Positions 34,458-42,986 of a DNA stretch of 64,000 nt are shown here, piece by piece. How positions within the stretch are numbered: position 1 is the stretch's first letter; the number at the start of each line of letters is the position of its first letter. Source of the DNA: Kitasatospora sp. GAS204B (lineage in GTDB: Bacteria; Actinomycetota; Actinomycetes; Streptomycetales; Streptomycetaceae); NCBI RefSeq assembly GCF_029892155.1, contig NZ_JARZAG010000013.1, positions 1 through 64,000 on the forward strand, read 5' to 3'. A program made the translations under genes and the position numbers. The notes below the pieces were generated by a model. It was given only the letters and a program-made list of their open reading frames with translations, did no database searches and was not told the DNA's origin.

Positions 34458-35345
34458 TCAACTCAGCTGTGCCAGGCCCTCGGTGGCGATCTTCTCGAAG
34501 ACGGCCAGGTCGTTCTCGAAGATCGAGTCCGGCACCGGCCAGTGGATGACCAACTCGGTGATGCCCAGCTCGCGGTAGCGGCCGGCCCAGTCCACGAAGG
34601 CGTCCAGCGAGGCGAGCGGCTTCTCGGCGGTGGAGCCCTGGAGCAGGACCTTCTCCAACTCGGCGACGTCCCGCCCGTGCGCCTCGCAGGCCGTGGCCAG
34701 CTTCGCGAGCTGCGCCGCGATCACGTCCGGCGCCTGCTCGACCGGCACGTCGGCCGGCCCCTTCGGATCGCCGTACGTCACCCACCCCTGCCCGTACTCC
34801 GCCGCCAGCCGCAGCCCGCGCGGCCCGGTCGCCGCCACGTAGAACGGCAGCCGTGGCCGCTGCACGCAGCCAGGGATGTTCCGAGCCTCGACGGCCGAGT
34901 AGAAGCGGCCCTCCTCGGTGGTCGCGTCCTGGGTGAGCAGCTTGTCCAACAACGGCAGGAACTCGCCGAACCGATCCGCCCGTTCCTTCGGCGACCACGC
35001 CTCCTGCCCCATCGCCGTCGCGTCGAACCCGACCCCGCCGGCCCCGATCCCGACCGTCAGCCGCCCGCCCGAGATGTCGTCCAGGCTGACCAACTCCTTG
35101 GCCAACGTCACCGGGTGGCGAAAGTTCGGCGACGTCACCAGGGTGCCGAGGCGGATCCGCTCGGTCGCGGTGGCGGCGGCGGTGAGGGTCGGCACCGCCC
35201 CGAACCACGGCTCGTCGCGGAAGGACCGCCAGGAGAGGTGGTCGTAGGTGTAGGCGGCGTGGAAGCCGAGGTCCTCGGCTCGCCGCCAGATCTTCTGTCC
35301 CTCGTTCCATCGGTGGATGGGGAGGATCACTGTGCTCAGACGCAT
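34458..35345 (-). CDS. LLM-class F420/flavin-dependent oxidoreductase
   Basis: A 295-residue luciferase-like TIM-barrel enzyme. Marks are AEDLGFHAAYTYDHLSWRSF, TERIRLGTLVTSPNFRHPVTLAKELVSLDDISGGRLTVGIGAGG, and PFYVAATGPRGLRLAAEYGQGWVTYG. Most actinobacterial members use F420; substrate unknown. The first ~72 codons and the upstream 15 bp are duplicated at 38023-38252 on the same strand, on the far side of an inserted three-gene cassette. The intact reading frame here suggests it is still functional, but its original promoter may have been displaced. Confidence 0.92.
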   Translation of the reverse strand: MRLSTVILPIHRWNEGQKIWRRAEDLGFHAAYTYDHLSWRSFRDEPWFGAVPTLTAAATATERIRLGTLVTSPNFRHPVTLAKELVSLDDISGGRLTVGIGAGGVGFDATAMGQEAWSPKERADRFGEFLPLLDKLLTQDATTEEGRFYSAVEARNIPGCVQRPRLPFYVAATGPRGLRLAAEYGQGWVTYGDPKGPADVPVEQAPDVIAAQLAKLATACEAHGRDVAELEKVLLQGSTAEKPLASLDAFVDWAGRYRELGITELVIHWPVPDSIFENDLAVFEKIATEGLAQLS

Positions 35346-35360
35346 GGCTTCGACCCTACG
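35131..35360. repeat. direct repeat, left copy (5' part of LLM gene)
   Basis: This 230-bp segment recurs at 38023-38252 (offset 2892) in the same orientation. Over the coding part I count three differences (35158, 35310 and 35340), with a few more after the start codon. The copies bound 2.66 kb holding a hypothetical gene and a toxin-antitoxin pair. GACGTCACC starts both copies, and TGACGTCA also occurs at 35471. Confidence 0.92.
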
Positions 35361-35525
35361 CGTTCGCTCCGGCAGGTGAGATTCGAGCGACCCGCGGCGA
35401 CGGCACCTGCACGACCGCTAGCGTGGCGCCATGGGTGCGCTGGGCAGGGCCGAGCCGCTACTGGTCCGGCTGACGTCAAGCGGCTCACACATCATTTCGG
35501 CACTGGCAAGCAGGGAGAGCAGGAC

Positions 35526-36773
35526 ATGGTGATCGCCGTTCGGGATGCGGATCACTGCGAGCGCTCGCTTACCGATCTCATCGAGCGCAGTGCCGAGTTG
35601 AAGGGAGAGCTGGTCGCCTTCGGGCAGAGCGCTCGCTTCGACCAGTGGTTGACTCCCCTCCTGCTGGAGGCCGCGGGCCCTGAGCGGCGGCTGGACGAGG
35701 GTACGGCGGTTCGGATCACCGACCAATTCATCCTGCGGTACCGCCTGCCGGGCGGTATCACCGTTGTGGACCGATTCGTCGCCTCACGGCGGGACTTGAG
35801 CGAAGTCGATCGGGAGCTGCTGCTCGGCTGGCGTGGCCCGGTCGAGGGCATCTTCGAGATCCGGCGCAAGGACGGGGATGGCGTCGTCCTGCTGAACCTG
35901 GTCGACGACCTGCAGTACCGCGTGTACTCGAACGTCGGGCCGAGGGTCTTCCGTGGAGTGTCCAAGGGACAGTTCCTTCTCGCCTGCTTGGTGCCCATCC
36001 ACTCGGCCGACGGTGTGTGGCTGATCTCCGGGATGATGTCGTCCTACCCGAAGTCCAGTGCCACCGAGATCGCCCAGGCCGCGCTCCAACTGGCCACCAG
36101 CCAACCCGAACTGGTCTTCCGCAACCCCGAGAAGATCGAGCAGGGATGGGAGCGGATGCGGGAGGACCGGGCCGCGTTCGTCGAGTTCTGCGGCGGCGAC
36201 GAACTGGTCCTGCCCCCTGCCGAGGCCGAGGCCAGGCTCAACGCCTACTACCGGCACCGGCAGGAAGCCGCCGTCGCCGGGGCGCCCGACCGCGCCCGAG
36301 GCAGGCGGCTCCCTGGCCTGGGTCTGCCGTTCTTCGAACTGCCACAAGATCTTGCGGACTCGGCCACCATCGGCGTCATCTACGACGAGGTCGACGGACT
36401 CAACTTCTACGCGGACTACGGACTGTTGCGGGACCTCTTCGCCGACCCGGCCCTCGCGGGCCGCAGGCAGCACCAGGACCTGCTGCGCACATACCTGCGC
36501 GAGGAGTCGATCTCACCACTGCCGTTCCGCCGACTGGCCGCCGCGTTTCCGGAGACAGTCGATGAGGTGTTCGGGAAGCTGCTGCGGAAGCCCGGATTCA
36601 CCTGGGGTGAGCACGGCGAGGCCCTACTGCGCCGACGCAAGTCCCGGTACTACGCGCAGGAGCCCCGACCTGGCGTTTCCGTGATCGGCGAGCGCCTCAG
36701 CGAGCTCACCGCCGGCGACCGACGGCAGAAGCTCACAAGAGCGCGGCGCGTCTCGGCGGCCTCATCCGGGTGA
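35526..36773 (+). CDS. hypothetical protein inside the direct-repeat cassette
   Basis: A 415-residue soluble protein that I do not recognise. It begins MVIAVRDADHCERSLTDLIER and contains DQFILRYRLPGGITVVDRFV, LLGWRGPVEGIFEIRRKDGDGVVLLNLVDDLQYRVYSN and an FRGVSKGQFLLACLVP segment. The C-terminal part is Arg-rich (RRRKSRYYAQEPRPG). No signal peptide or helix is seen. ATG 35526 follows AGGGAGAGCAGGAC. The stop is 76 bp before the DUF433 gene in the same direction. It may be an accessory part of the toxin-antitoxin cassette or unrelated cargo. Confidence 0.75.
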   Translation: MVIAVRDADHCERSLTDLIERSAELKGELVAFGQSARFDQWLTPLLLEAAGPERRLDEGTAVRITDQFILRYRLPGGITVVDRFVASRRDLSEVDRELLLGWRGPVEGIFEIRRKDGDGVVLLNLVDDLQYRVYSNVGPRVFRGVSKGQFLLACLVPIHSADGVWLISGMMSSYPKSSATEIAQAALQLATSQPELVFRNPEKIEQGWERMREDRAAFVEFCGGDELVLPPAEAEARLNAYYRHRQEAAVAGAPDRARGRRLPGLGLPFFELPQDLADSATIGVIYDEVDGLNFYADYGLLRDLFADPALAGRRQHQDLLRTYLREESISPLPFRRLAAAFPETVDEVFGKLLRKPGFTWGEHGEALLRRRKSRYYAQEPRPGVSVIGERLSELTAGDRRQKLTRARRVSAASSG

Positions 36774-36849
36774 AATGCTGGCGAGCCTGATGCCCGTACG
36801 GGACGATGAAGTAGCGTCGGATCGTCGTCTGGAGCCAAGGAGGTGCCGC

Positions 36850-37497
36850 ATGTCGTACGAGCCCAAACTGGCTGCCGCGTTGTCCGGTGCGACTCTGCGG
36901 CAGCTGTCGCACTGGCGGCGGGCCACCGGCGAGCGCGGCGCTGTCCTCGTGCCGGAGATCTCAGCATCTCGTCCGATCCTCTACTCCTTTCGCGACGTGG
37001 TCGCCCTGCGAGCCTGTGTCCGCCTTCGCGAGGAGGCATCCCTCCAGAAGATCAGGCGGGCGCTGAACACGTTGCGCGAGGGCCTCGACGAAAGGGAACA
37101 CCTCTCGGCCTACCGGCTGGTCGCGGGCGGTGACACGATCTACCTGGCAGACCCGGACCACGCAGTGGACCTCGTGCGGAGCAAGGGCAATGTCGTCATC
37201 CACGACATGGTGGACGTGCTTGCGCCTTTCTACCGTGGTGGTCGACGAATCCCGGACCTTCTTGAACCCCGGCCGCACGTGTCCATCGACCCTGCCGTGC
37301 GAGGCGGCGAGCCGGTCGTCGAGGGGACACGCATCCCGGCTACAGAGGTTGCCGCTCTCCTACGGGACGGCGTGCCACCTGAGCAGATCGGCGACTACTA
37401 CCCGGGCGTCACAGCAGAGGCAGCGCGCGACGCAGCGGACTTCGCCGACTATGTCGACAGTTACGAGGACGCGGAAATCAGGCAGGCAGCGTCTTGA
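36850..37497 (+). CDS. DUF433 antitoxin with MerR-like N-terminal HTH
   Basis: A 215-residue protein. The N-terminal part (about 1-90) resembles a MerR-type winged helix (LSGATLRQLSHWRR ... ILYSFRDVVALRACVRLREEASLQKIRRAL). The C-terminal part is DUF433 (about 145-200; VSIDPAVRGGEPVVEGTRIPATEVAALLRDGVPPEQIGDYYPGVT), the antitoxin partner of DUF5615/Mut7-C PIN-like toxins. AAGGAGGTG precedes ATG 36850 at good distance. The stop overlaps the toxin start (TTGA at 37494). The gene is intact whereas its toxin partner is frameshifted. Confidence 0.9.
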   Translation: MSYEPKLAAALSGATLRQLSHWRRATGERGAVLVPEISASRPILYSFRDVVALRACVRLREEASLQKIRRALNTLREGLDEREHLSAYRLVAGGDTIYLADPDHAVDLVRSKGNVVIHDMVDVLAPFYRGGRRIPDLLEPRPHVSIDPAVRGGEPVVEGTRIPATEVAALLRDGVPPEQIGDYYPGVTAEAARDAADFADYVDSYEDAEIRQAAS

Positions 37498-37956
37498 AGC
37501 TGCTGCTCGACGAGAATGTGCCGCTTCCCATGGCACGGATCGTGCGGCTGCTCCTGAAACACCACGTCGTCGAGCACGTGGCCGAACTCGGAGACTGGGC
37601 GGGAACCAAGGACGTCGACCTCTATGCGCGTGCGGCGGCGGACGGCTTTCAGATCGTTGTCACGAACGGACACGAAGCAACTGAGCCGCCCACTCGAGGT
37701 AGTCGCCATCGCCGAGTCGGGCCTGCATCGCATCGAGTACCGCCAGAATCACAAGCACGGCGGGTTGGTGGGTCTCGGTGCAGCTATCGCCACTGTGTGC
37801 GCCGGCCTGCCCCATGCCTTGGCTGAACTCGACCAGGCAGACGGCCAGCGCCTGATCTCGCTGAATGCGGTCGACCCGTCCCAGCAGAGCCGCTTGCGGA
37901 TCGTGGATCCTGCCAGCGCTCCGCCCAAGTTCTGGCCCGCCAGCTCACAGGGGTAG
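37494..37956 (+). pseudogene. DUF5615 (Mut7-C/PIN-like) toxin, frameshifted
   Basis: TTG 37494 begins KLLLDENVPLPMARIVRLLLKHH ... DVDLYARAAADGFQIVVTN, the DUF5615 nuclease core with acidic residues in LLDEN. After VVTN (AAC 37665-37667) one extra G in the run at 37668-37669 shifts the frame. Skipping it restores DTKQLSRPLEVVAIAESGLHRIEY ... GAAIATVCAGLPHALAEL to 37956, giving a normal VTND motif. As written, the product ends at 37826 with an unrelated tail. It is an inactivated toxin, or a sequencing error in a GG run. Confidence 0.85.
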
Positions 37957-37991
37957 TGGCATCAGGGGCTGAACCCGCGGAACATCGCAGG

Positions 37992-38237
37992 TCAGCATGC
38001 GATAGGTGAAAAAGGATTGACTGACGTCACCAGGGTGCCGAGGCGGATCTGCTCGGTCGCGGTGGCGGCGGCGGTGAGGGTCGGCACCGCCCCGAACCAC
38101 GGCTCGTCGCGGAAGGACCGCCAGGAGAGGTGGTCGTAGGTGTAGGCGGCGTGGAAGCCGAGGTCCTCGGCTCGCCGCCAGATCTTCTGTCCCTCGTTCC
38201 ACCGGTGGATGGGGAGGATCACTGTGCTCAGGCGCAT
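37992..38237 (-). pseudogene. truncated 5' copy of the LLM oxidoreductase gene
   Basis: The first 72 residues are identical to the oxidoreductase at 34458-35345 except one (ATEQIRLG for ATERIRLG). The frame then runs into SVNPFSPIAC and stops at 37992. It belongs to the right copy of the direct repeat. The start codon and upstream sequence are kept, so it may still have the ancestral promoter. Confidence 0.93.
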
Positions 38238-38252
38238 GCATCCGACCCTACG
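38023..38252. repeat. direct repeat, right copy
   Basis: Right-hand copy of the 35131-35360 segment in the same orientation. It begins at TGACGTCACC and ends shortly after the start codon and its upstream bases. Together the copies look like the footprint of an insertion or of a tandem duplication followed by loss. Confidence 0.9.
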
Positions 38253-38281
38253 GGACCGTCGAGATCACGATCGGCTTCCCG

Positions 38282-38318
38282 CTGCGGCCTCGCACGGACG
38301 AAATCAGCGAGGCCGCAG
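38282..38318 (-). terminator. hairpin downstream of the immunity gene
   Basis: A perfect 12-bp inverted repeat (38282-38293 and 38307-38318, loop 13) lies 145 bp beyond the stop of the - strand gene at 38464. It is the first strong hairpin after the toxin operon. The surrounding 38253-38463 carries no convincing gene, only a short open stretch on the - strand to 38366. Confidence 0.65.
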
Positions 38319-38463
38319 ACATCCAGGCGGTCAGAGCCGTCGGCTCCGCAATCCGTCGTCCGTCATCAATCGAGTTCGAAGTGGTTCTTCAGGAATCCTG
38401 CGGCTGTCGCCGGAAGGCGGGTACCGGTGGAGGAGTCACCGGCCTGCCAGTCGACGTGGAACG

Positions 38464-39057
38464 TCAGCGCTCCTCGGTGGAACTCAGCCATCGTTCCAGT
38501 GCGGCGCGCGTGAACTCGTCCGTACGAGGCCGTTCGACCAGCCACTGACCGTGCTGCCGCAGCATCCCGACCCGCTGGGGATTCCGCAGCAGGACGCAGT
38601 CGACCCATTCTTCTCCCCGGTCTCCTCGCACCACCACGTTCCCGTCGAGGGACAGCATGACGAATGCCGGATGGCCAGGACCGTTTCCGAGAATGCCCGA
38701 GGCTGCGCCGTCGCCCGCGATGTCCCACCGATCAGCCAGCTTGACCTTCGCCCACCACCAGACTCGAGGCAATGTGTCACCGAACCGGTTGACAGCCACT
38801 AGAAACTCCGGGTTCTCCACTCCGAACAACCCGCCGCCACTGGAAATCCGATACCATTCGGAATTCACCTTTTCGATCAGCTGCGGATCTCCCGATTCCA
38901 CCGACCTCGCAAGGATCCCATCCTCTTCGGAACAGCTGCTGACAAGCGTTGCGAGAGCCGGAGGAATGAGCGGCACGCCTGGGTCGACCATCCCCAGGTA
39001 GTCGAGGCCGGCTGTGCTGAACACCGTCGCCAGCGCAGCATCGTCCACTTCGTCCAT
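38464..39057 (-). CDS. probable immunity protein of the Rhs toxin
   Basis: A 197-residue soluble acidic protein of no recognised family. It starts MDEVDDAALATVFSTAG and contains TLPRVWWWAKVKLADRWDIAGDG and VVVRGDRGEEWVDCVLLRNPQR. The role is inferred from position: it is the next gene after the toxin tip, on the same strand, 80 bp downstream. Like the toxin tip it has clearly lower GC and more A/T-ending codons than the GC-rich N-terminal part of the operon, as expected for exchangeable toxin-immunity modules. No signal peptide is present, so it would protect in the cytoplasm. Confidence 0.7.
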   Translation of the reverse strand: MDEVDDAALATVFSTAGLDYLGMVDPGVPLIPPALATLVSSCSEEDGILARSVESGDPQLIEKVNSEWYRISSGGGLFGVENPEFLVAVNRFGDTLPRVWWWAKVKLADRWDIAGDGAASGILGNGPGHPAFVMLSLDGNVVVRGDRGEEWVDCVLLRNPQRVGMLRQHGQWLVERPRTDEFTRAALERWLSSTEER

Positions 39058-39137
39058 ATACAGACTCCCCTATACGAATATTCGAACCGCCCCGGCGCCG
39101 GGACTCGCCGGCCTGCCTGACCCCAAAGGCTCTACAG

Positions 39138-42100
39138 CTATGTCCGCTTCGCCCACGGGTACGGAATGATCTGATTGTAGTTGTGACTGCCGTCGGCTCG
39201 CCTTCCCACATAGGCGATATTTCCATTGCCGTCGACCAGGACGCGGGCCTGGCTGCTGGGATCTCCGTTGTCGAAGATCTTGGAAAGTCGCCACTTCTGA
39301 GCAGCCCGGGGGGCGCCGTTGGCCTGGTAGAAGTCCGGTACTCGATGTCCGGCAGGACCGGTCATCCGCTGCGGGTAGTTCGGGTTTGAGACGACATCGG
39401 ACACCAAGTCATGAATGTCCTGAGGTGTGTCATAGTACGCGCCCTGCTTTTTGCGCCGGTCGTTGACGGTGGCGTCCGAGTAGTTCTCATCAGGTGTCCA
39501 CTCGCTGGTTGCATTCCCCGGTGGTGTCTCACGGTGGGGTGACAGGCCGAATGGGTCGGACCAGGTGTGGGGGTTGCGGACGTAGGTATCGGGGTTGGGA
39601 GCCGGGAGCAGGCCGAGCGGATCCGGCGTGGTGTACCGGGCGGTCTGCGGGTCGTAGTAGCGGTTGAGGTTGTAGTGAAGGCGGGTCTCGGGGTCGAAGT
39701 ACTGGCCGGGAAATCGCAGCGGGGTGTAGGTGGTGCTGTCGCTGGGCCAGGTTGTCTGTCCCCAGAGGCTGTGGGAGCCCCGCCAGGCGATGGTGTCGGT
39801 CGCCGGGTCGACGAGTTCGGTCGCGGTACCGACCAGGTCGGTGACGATCGCGAAGAAGCGGCGATCGATGTGATCATGCGGGCTCGGGCCTGCGCCGACG
39901 GCGGATGAGGCGATCACCTCGCATTGGGACAGCGGCTGCAGCCCCTTGTAGTCCCAGGTGAGGCTGTGCGGGCCGGGCAGATACGGAGCCTGGGTGGTCT
40001 GTTCGGCCAGGACGGGGCCGTCCCAGGTGAAGTCGATTGTCTCTTCAACCGTGGCCCCGTCGGGGGCGAGCCGGTGCTTGGCGATGCGGCGGCCGAAGGG
40101 ATCGTGCAGGTAGCGCCAGAGAGTGCCGTCGGGCGTGGTGACGTGAGTGAGGCGGTCCTCGGCGTCCCAGCTGAAACGCCAGGTGTCAGGCTTCCTCGAG
40201 AGGCGGGTGACCTGGCGCAGAGTGGTACGGCCAGCCGCGTCGTACTCGTAACGGACGCGACCGGCGGTGGCGAGCTGGGTTCCGCTGTATGTGCGCGCAC
40301 CGAGGGCCTCGCCGCCGCGAGCGGGCCAGTCGGCGTCCGTGACATTGCCGGCCGAGTCATAGGCGTACGTCTCGCTCCAGCTCTGTGCTCGGACGGCGGT
40401 AACCCGTCCGGCTGCGTCGAGCTCGAAGCTACGGCGACCCGAGAGTTGGTCATCGACGGCAGTGAGGCTGCCGTCCGCACGGTATGTGTATGAACGGTCT
40501 TGGAGAGCCTGCCGCTCGGGCCTCGTTGTTCGGAGGGTCTGGGCCGTCAGACGGCCTCGGGTGTCCCAGGTGCTGGCGAGGGCGAGGTGGCCGTCGACGA
40601 TGCGCCGCTGTTCGCGCCCGGCCGCGTCATGACTGAACTCGAGCGTGCCCCCGGTCGTCATGAGGGCAGCGGGCCGCCCGGCCGCGTCATAACTCCATTC
40701 GCTGGTGTGTCCCGTGGGGGTGGTGCGGTGGGTTCGGCGGCCGAGAGTGTCCCGTCTGTGGGTAAGTGTGCGACCGTTGACGGTTTCAGTCAGCAGATTG
40801 CCAAGGAGATCGACGGTCCGGAGCACGTCCGCGTCCGCGTTGGTCGCTCGGACAAGGCACCCCGAGGTGTCATGGACATAGGTGGTGACCCGGCCGTCCG
40901 CGTCGACTGCCACGAGCCGGCCCAACGTGTCGTAGCTGTAGCGAGTTGTCTGGCCCAGTGGGTTGGTGACCGAGGTGACCTGTCCGGCTGCATCGAGCTC
41001 GTACCGGACCGTACGACCGTGGAAGTCGGTCTCGCCGACCAGACGTCCGGAAGCGTCATAGGAGTAGGTCCACTGCTGGCTCAGAGCGTTGGTGACGGCA
41101 ACGAGCCGCATGTCCGCATCGTGGGTGAAGCTGATGCGCGCGCCGTCAGCGCTGGTACGGGCGGCCAGGAACTCGAAGTGGGTGTACTCGAAGGCGCTTC
41201 GTCGGCCGAGCGCGTCGACGTGGTCGAGCTGGTTACCCTCGGCGTCGTAGGACCACGACTCGGTACTGCCATCAGGGGCCGTCCGGCTGGCGAGGTAGCC
41301 CTCTGGCGTCCAGCCGAGACGGGTGGACGCGCCGAGAGGGTCCGTAACGATCACGGTTCGCCCGAAGGCGTCCCGTTCGTAGCGGGTGGTAGCTCCGGTC
41401 GGGTCGGTGATCTCGGTCGGGAGTCCAGCCGGGTTGCACGTGATCCGGGTGCTGTGGCCGAGGGCGTCGGTGACCGAGGCGATGTGGCCGAGGGCATCGT
41501 AGGCGTAGCGGGTGATGGCACCGAGCGGGTCGGTGAGCGAGGTGCGTCGACCGGTCGCGTCATACGTGTGCCGCCAGGTCGCGCCGCCTGGCTCGGCGAT
41601 GTGCGCTGGAAGGCTCATCCCGCCGAGATAGTCGGCGGTGGCCCGCTCGCCGTCGGGGCGGGTGACGGCTATCAGATCCCCCGCTCCGTCGTACTCGTAG
41701 CGGGTGGTGCGGCCCAGCGGATCGGTCTCGGCCAACAAGCGGTCGTAGTCGTCGCGTTCGAAGTGGCTGGTGTTGCCGAGCGGGTCGGTGATGGTGGCGA
41801 TCTGGGCGTGCTCGTTGACGTGGTACGTCGTGGTGTGGCCCAGCGCGTTGGTCTCGGTGTGGAGCTTGAGGCCGGTGGTGGGGTCGGGATCGCCGTAGGT
41901 GAAGCGGAACTTGAGGGTGCCGTCGGCGCCGCCCTCGTCGATGACGCGGTCGCGGGTGTCGTAGACGTAGAGGTACTGGGAGTTGTTGCGGTCGGTCCAG
42001 GAGAGGATGCGGCCGCTCGCGTCGTTGGCGAACCGCATGGGCTTGCCGGAGGAGTTGTAGACGCTGCTCAGGTGGCCCTCGGTGTAGCCGTAGCGCAGCA

Positions 42101-42986
42101 GCAGCGCGTCGTGGCCGTGCACGTCGCCACCGGCCAGGCGCAGGGCGGTGATCCGCCCGGCGTCCACGGTGACCAGCAGGCGGTAGCCGCCGGAGTGGGT
42201 GATGGAGTGCGGGGTGCCGTGCTCGTCGTAGGCGAGGTCGTAGTGGCGGCCGGAGCGGTCGCGCACGCGGGTGAGCAGGGCCTCGGTGCCGCCCGTGGCG
42301 ACCGAGAACTCGCGGACCAGCCCGGTGGAGCGATCGGTGATGGTGTAGCCGCCAGCAGCGAGTTCGAGGTCGCGGCGCGCTCCGGCGCTGGCCTGGACGG
42401 CCTCGCCCGGCTCGGGGTGCGGGTAGGCCTGGGTGCGGCGGTCGGCGCCCACGTGGACCACGCCCTCGGCGTCGACCTCCAGGCGCTCGTCGAAGGTGCA
42501 GACCCAGCGCGGGCCCATCCAACGGCCCGCCTGGTAGCCGGACTCGAAGTTGCGGGTGAACAGCAGCGGCAGCGAACCGGGCAGCGAGACGTCGACCTGG
42601 TCGATGAACATCCGCCCGGTGGCCATGTCGACGGGCTCGCCGCCTTCGCAGACCGCGTCCTCCTTGCGGCCCGCCTCCCGTGGGTCCGCGACCTGCTTGC
42701 GGCCCGAGCCCGAACCGCCTTCGCCCGAACCGCCCTTGCCACCACGGCCACCGCCCTCACCCGGCAGGTGGGGCTCATGCGGCTCGTCGTGCTTGGCGTC
42801 TCCCAGGATCTTCTTCAGCGCCGCCTCGTGCTCGGCGTCCGTCTCGGCGGTCCGCTTCGCCACCGTCTTCAGCTTGGCGCCGGCCGAGTGGTAGAAGTCC
42901 TTCACCGTCTTCCCCGCGTCCTCCGCGAGGGCCTTGCCGAGCTTCTTCGCGCCGTCCTCCAGCGCCTTGACGATCTGGTTGCTCAT
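39138..42986 (-). CDS. Rhs/YD-repeat polymorphic toxin
   Basis: A 1282-residue protein. Residues 1-60 are helical (SNQIVKALEDGAKKLGKALAEDAGKTVK), followed by a Gly/Ser/Lys linker. DUF6531-like sequence follows (EPVDMATGRMFIDQVDVSLPGSLPLLFTRNFESGYQAGRWMGPRW). Many YD repeats come next (for example TRYEYDGAGDLIAVT and TRYSYDTLGRLVAV), and the Rhs core ends LHYNLNRYYDPQTARYTTPDPLGLL ... DPFGL. The last ~131 residues (39141-39533) are a variable toxin tip of no recognised family. The Rhs shell encloses the toxin, which is released by self-cleavage near the DPxGL motif in the family. ATG 42986 overlaps the adaptor stop (ATGA). Confidence 0.92.
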   Translation of the reverse strand: MSNQIVKALEDGAKKLGKALAEDAGKTVKDFYHSAGAKLKTVAKRTAETDAEHEAALKKILGDAKHDEPHEPHLPGEGGGRGGKGGSGEGGSGSGRKQVADPREAGRKEDAVCEGGEPVDMATGRMFIDQVDVSLPGSLPLLFTRNFESGYQAGRWMGPRWVCTFDERLEVDAEGVVHVGADRRTQAYPHPEPGEAVQASAGARRDLELAAGGYTITDRSTGLVREFSVATGGTEALLTRVRDRSGRHYDLAYDEHGTPHSITHSGGYRLLVTVDAGRITALRLAGGDVHGHDALLLRYGYTEGHLSSVYNSSGKPMRFANDASGRILSWTDRNNSQYLYVYDTRDRVIDEGGADGTLKFRFTYGDPDPTTGLKLHTETNALGHTTTYHVNEHAQIATITDPLGNTSHFERDDYDRLLAETDPLGRTTRYEYDGAGDLIAVTRPDGERATADYLGGMSLPAHIAEPGGATWRHTYDATGRRTSLTDPLGAITRYAYDALGHIASVTDALGHSTRITCNPAGLPTEITDPTGATTRYERDAFGRTVIVTDPLGASTRLGWTPEGYLASRTAPDGSTESWSYDAEGNQLDHVDALGRRSAFEYTHFEFLAARTSADGARISFTHDADMRLVAVTNALSQQWTYSYDASGRLVGETDFHGRTVRYELDAAGQVTSVTNPLGQTTRYSYDTLGRLVAVDADGRVTTYVHDTSGCLVRATNADADVLRTVDLLGNLLTETVNGRTLTHRRDTLGRRTHRTTPTGHTSEWSYDAAGRPAALMTTGGTLEFSHDAAGREQRRIVDGHLALASTWDTRGRLTAQTLRTTRPERQALQDRSYTYRADGSLTAVDDQLSGRRSFELDAAGRVTAVRAQSWSETYAYDSAGNVTDADWPARGGEALGARTYSGTQLATAGRVRYEYDAAGRTTLRQVTRLSRKPDTWRFSWDAEDRLTHVTTPDGTLWRYLHDPFGRRIAKHRLAPDGATVEETIDFTWDGPVLAEQTTQAPYLPGPHSLTWDYKGLQPLSQCEVIASSAVGAGPSPHDHIDRRFFAIVTDLVGTATELVDPATDTIAWRGSHSLWGQTTWPSDSTTYTPLRFPGQYFDPETRLHYNLNRYYDPQTARYTTPDPLGLLPAPNPDTYVRNPHTWSDPFGLSPHRETPPGNATSEWTPDENYSDATVNDRRKKQGAYYDTPQDIHDLVSDVVSNPNYPQRMTGPAGHRVPDFYQANGAPRAAQKWRLSKIFDNGDPSSQARVLVDGNGNIAYVGRRADGSHNYNQIIPYPWAKRT

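Noticed and set aside
34443..35525. A + strand extension of the 35526-36773 frame back to 34443
   Set aside because: It is antisense to the LLM oxidoreductase and has shadow composition (His/Arg/Gln rich). ATG 35526 has a good ribosome-binding site.
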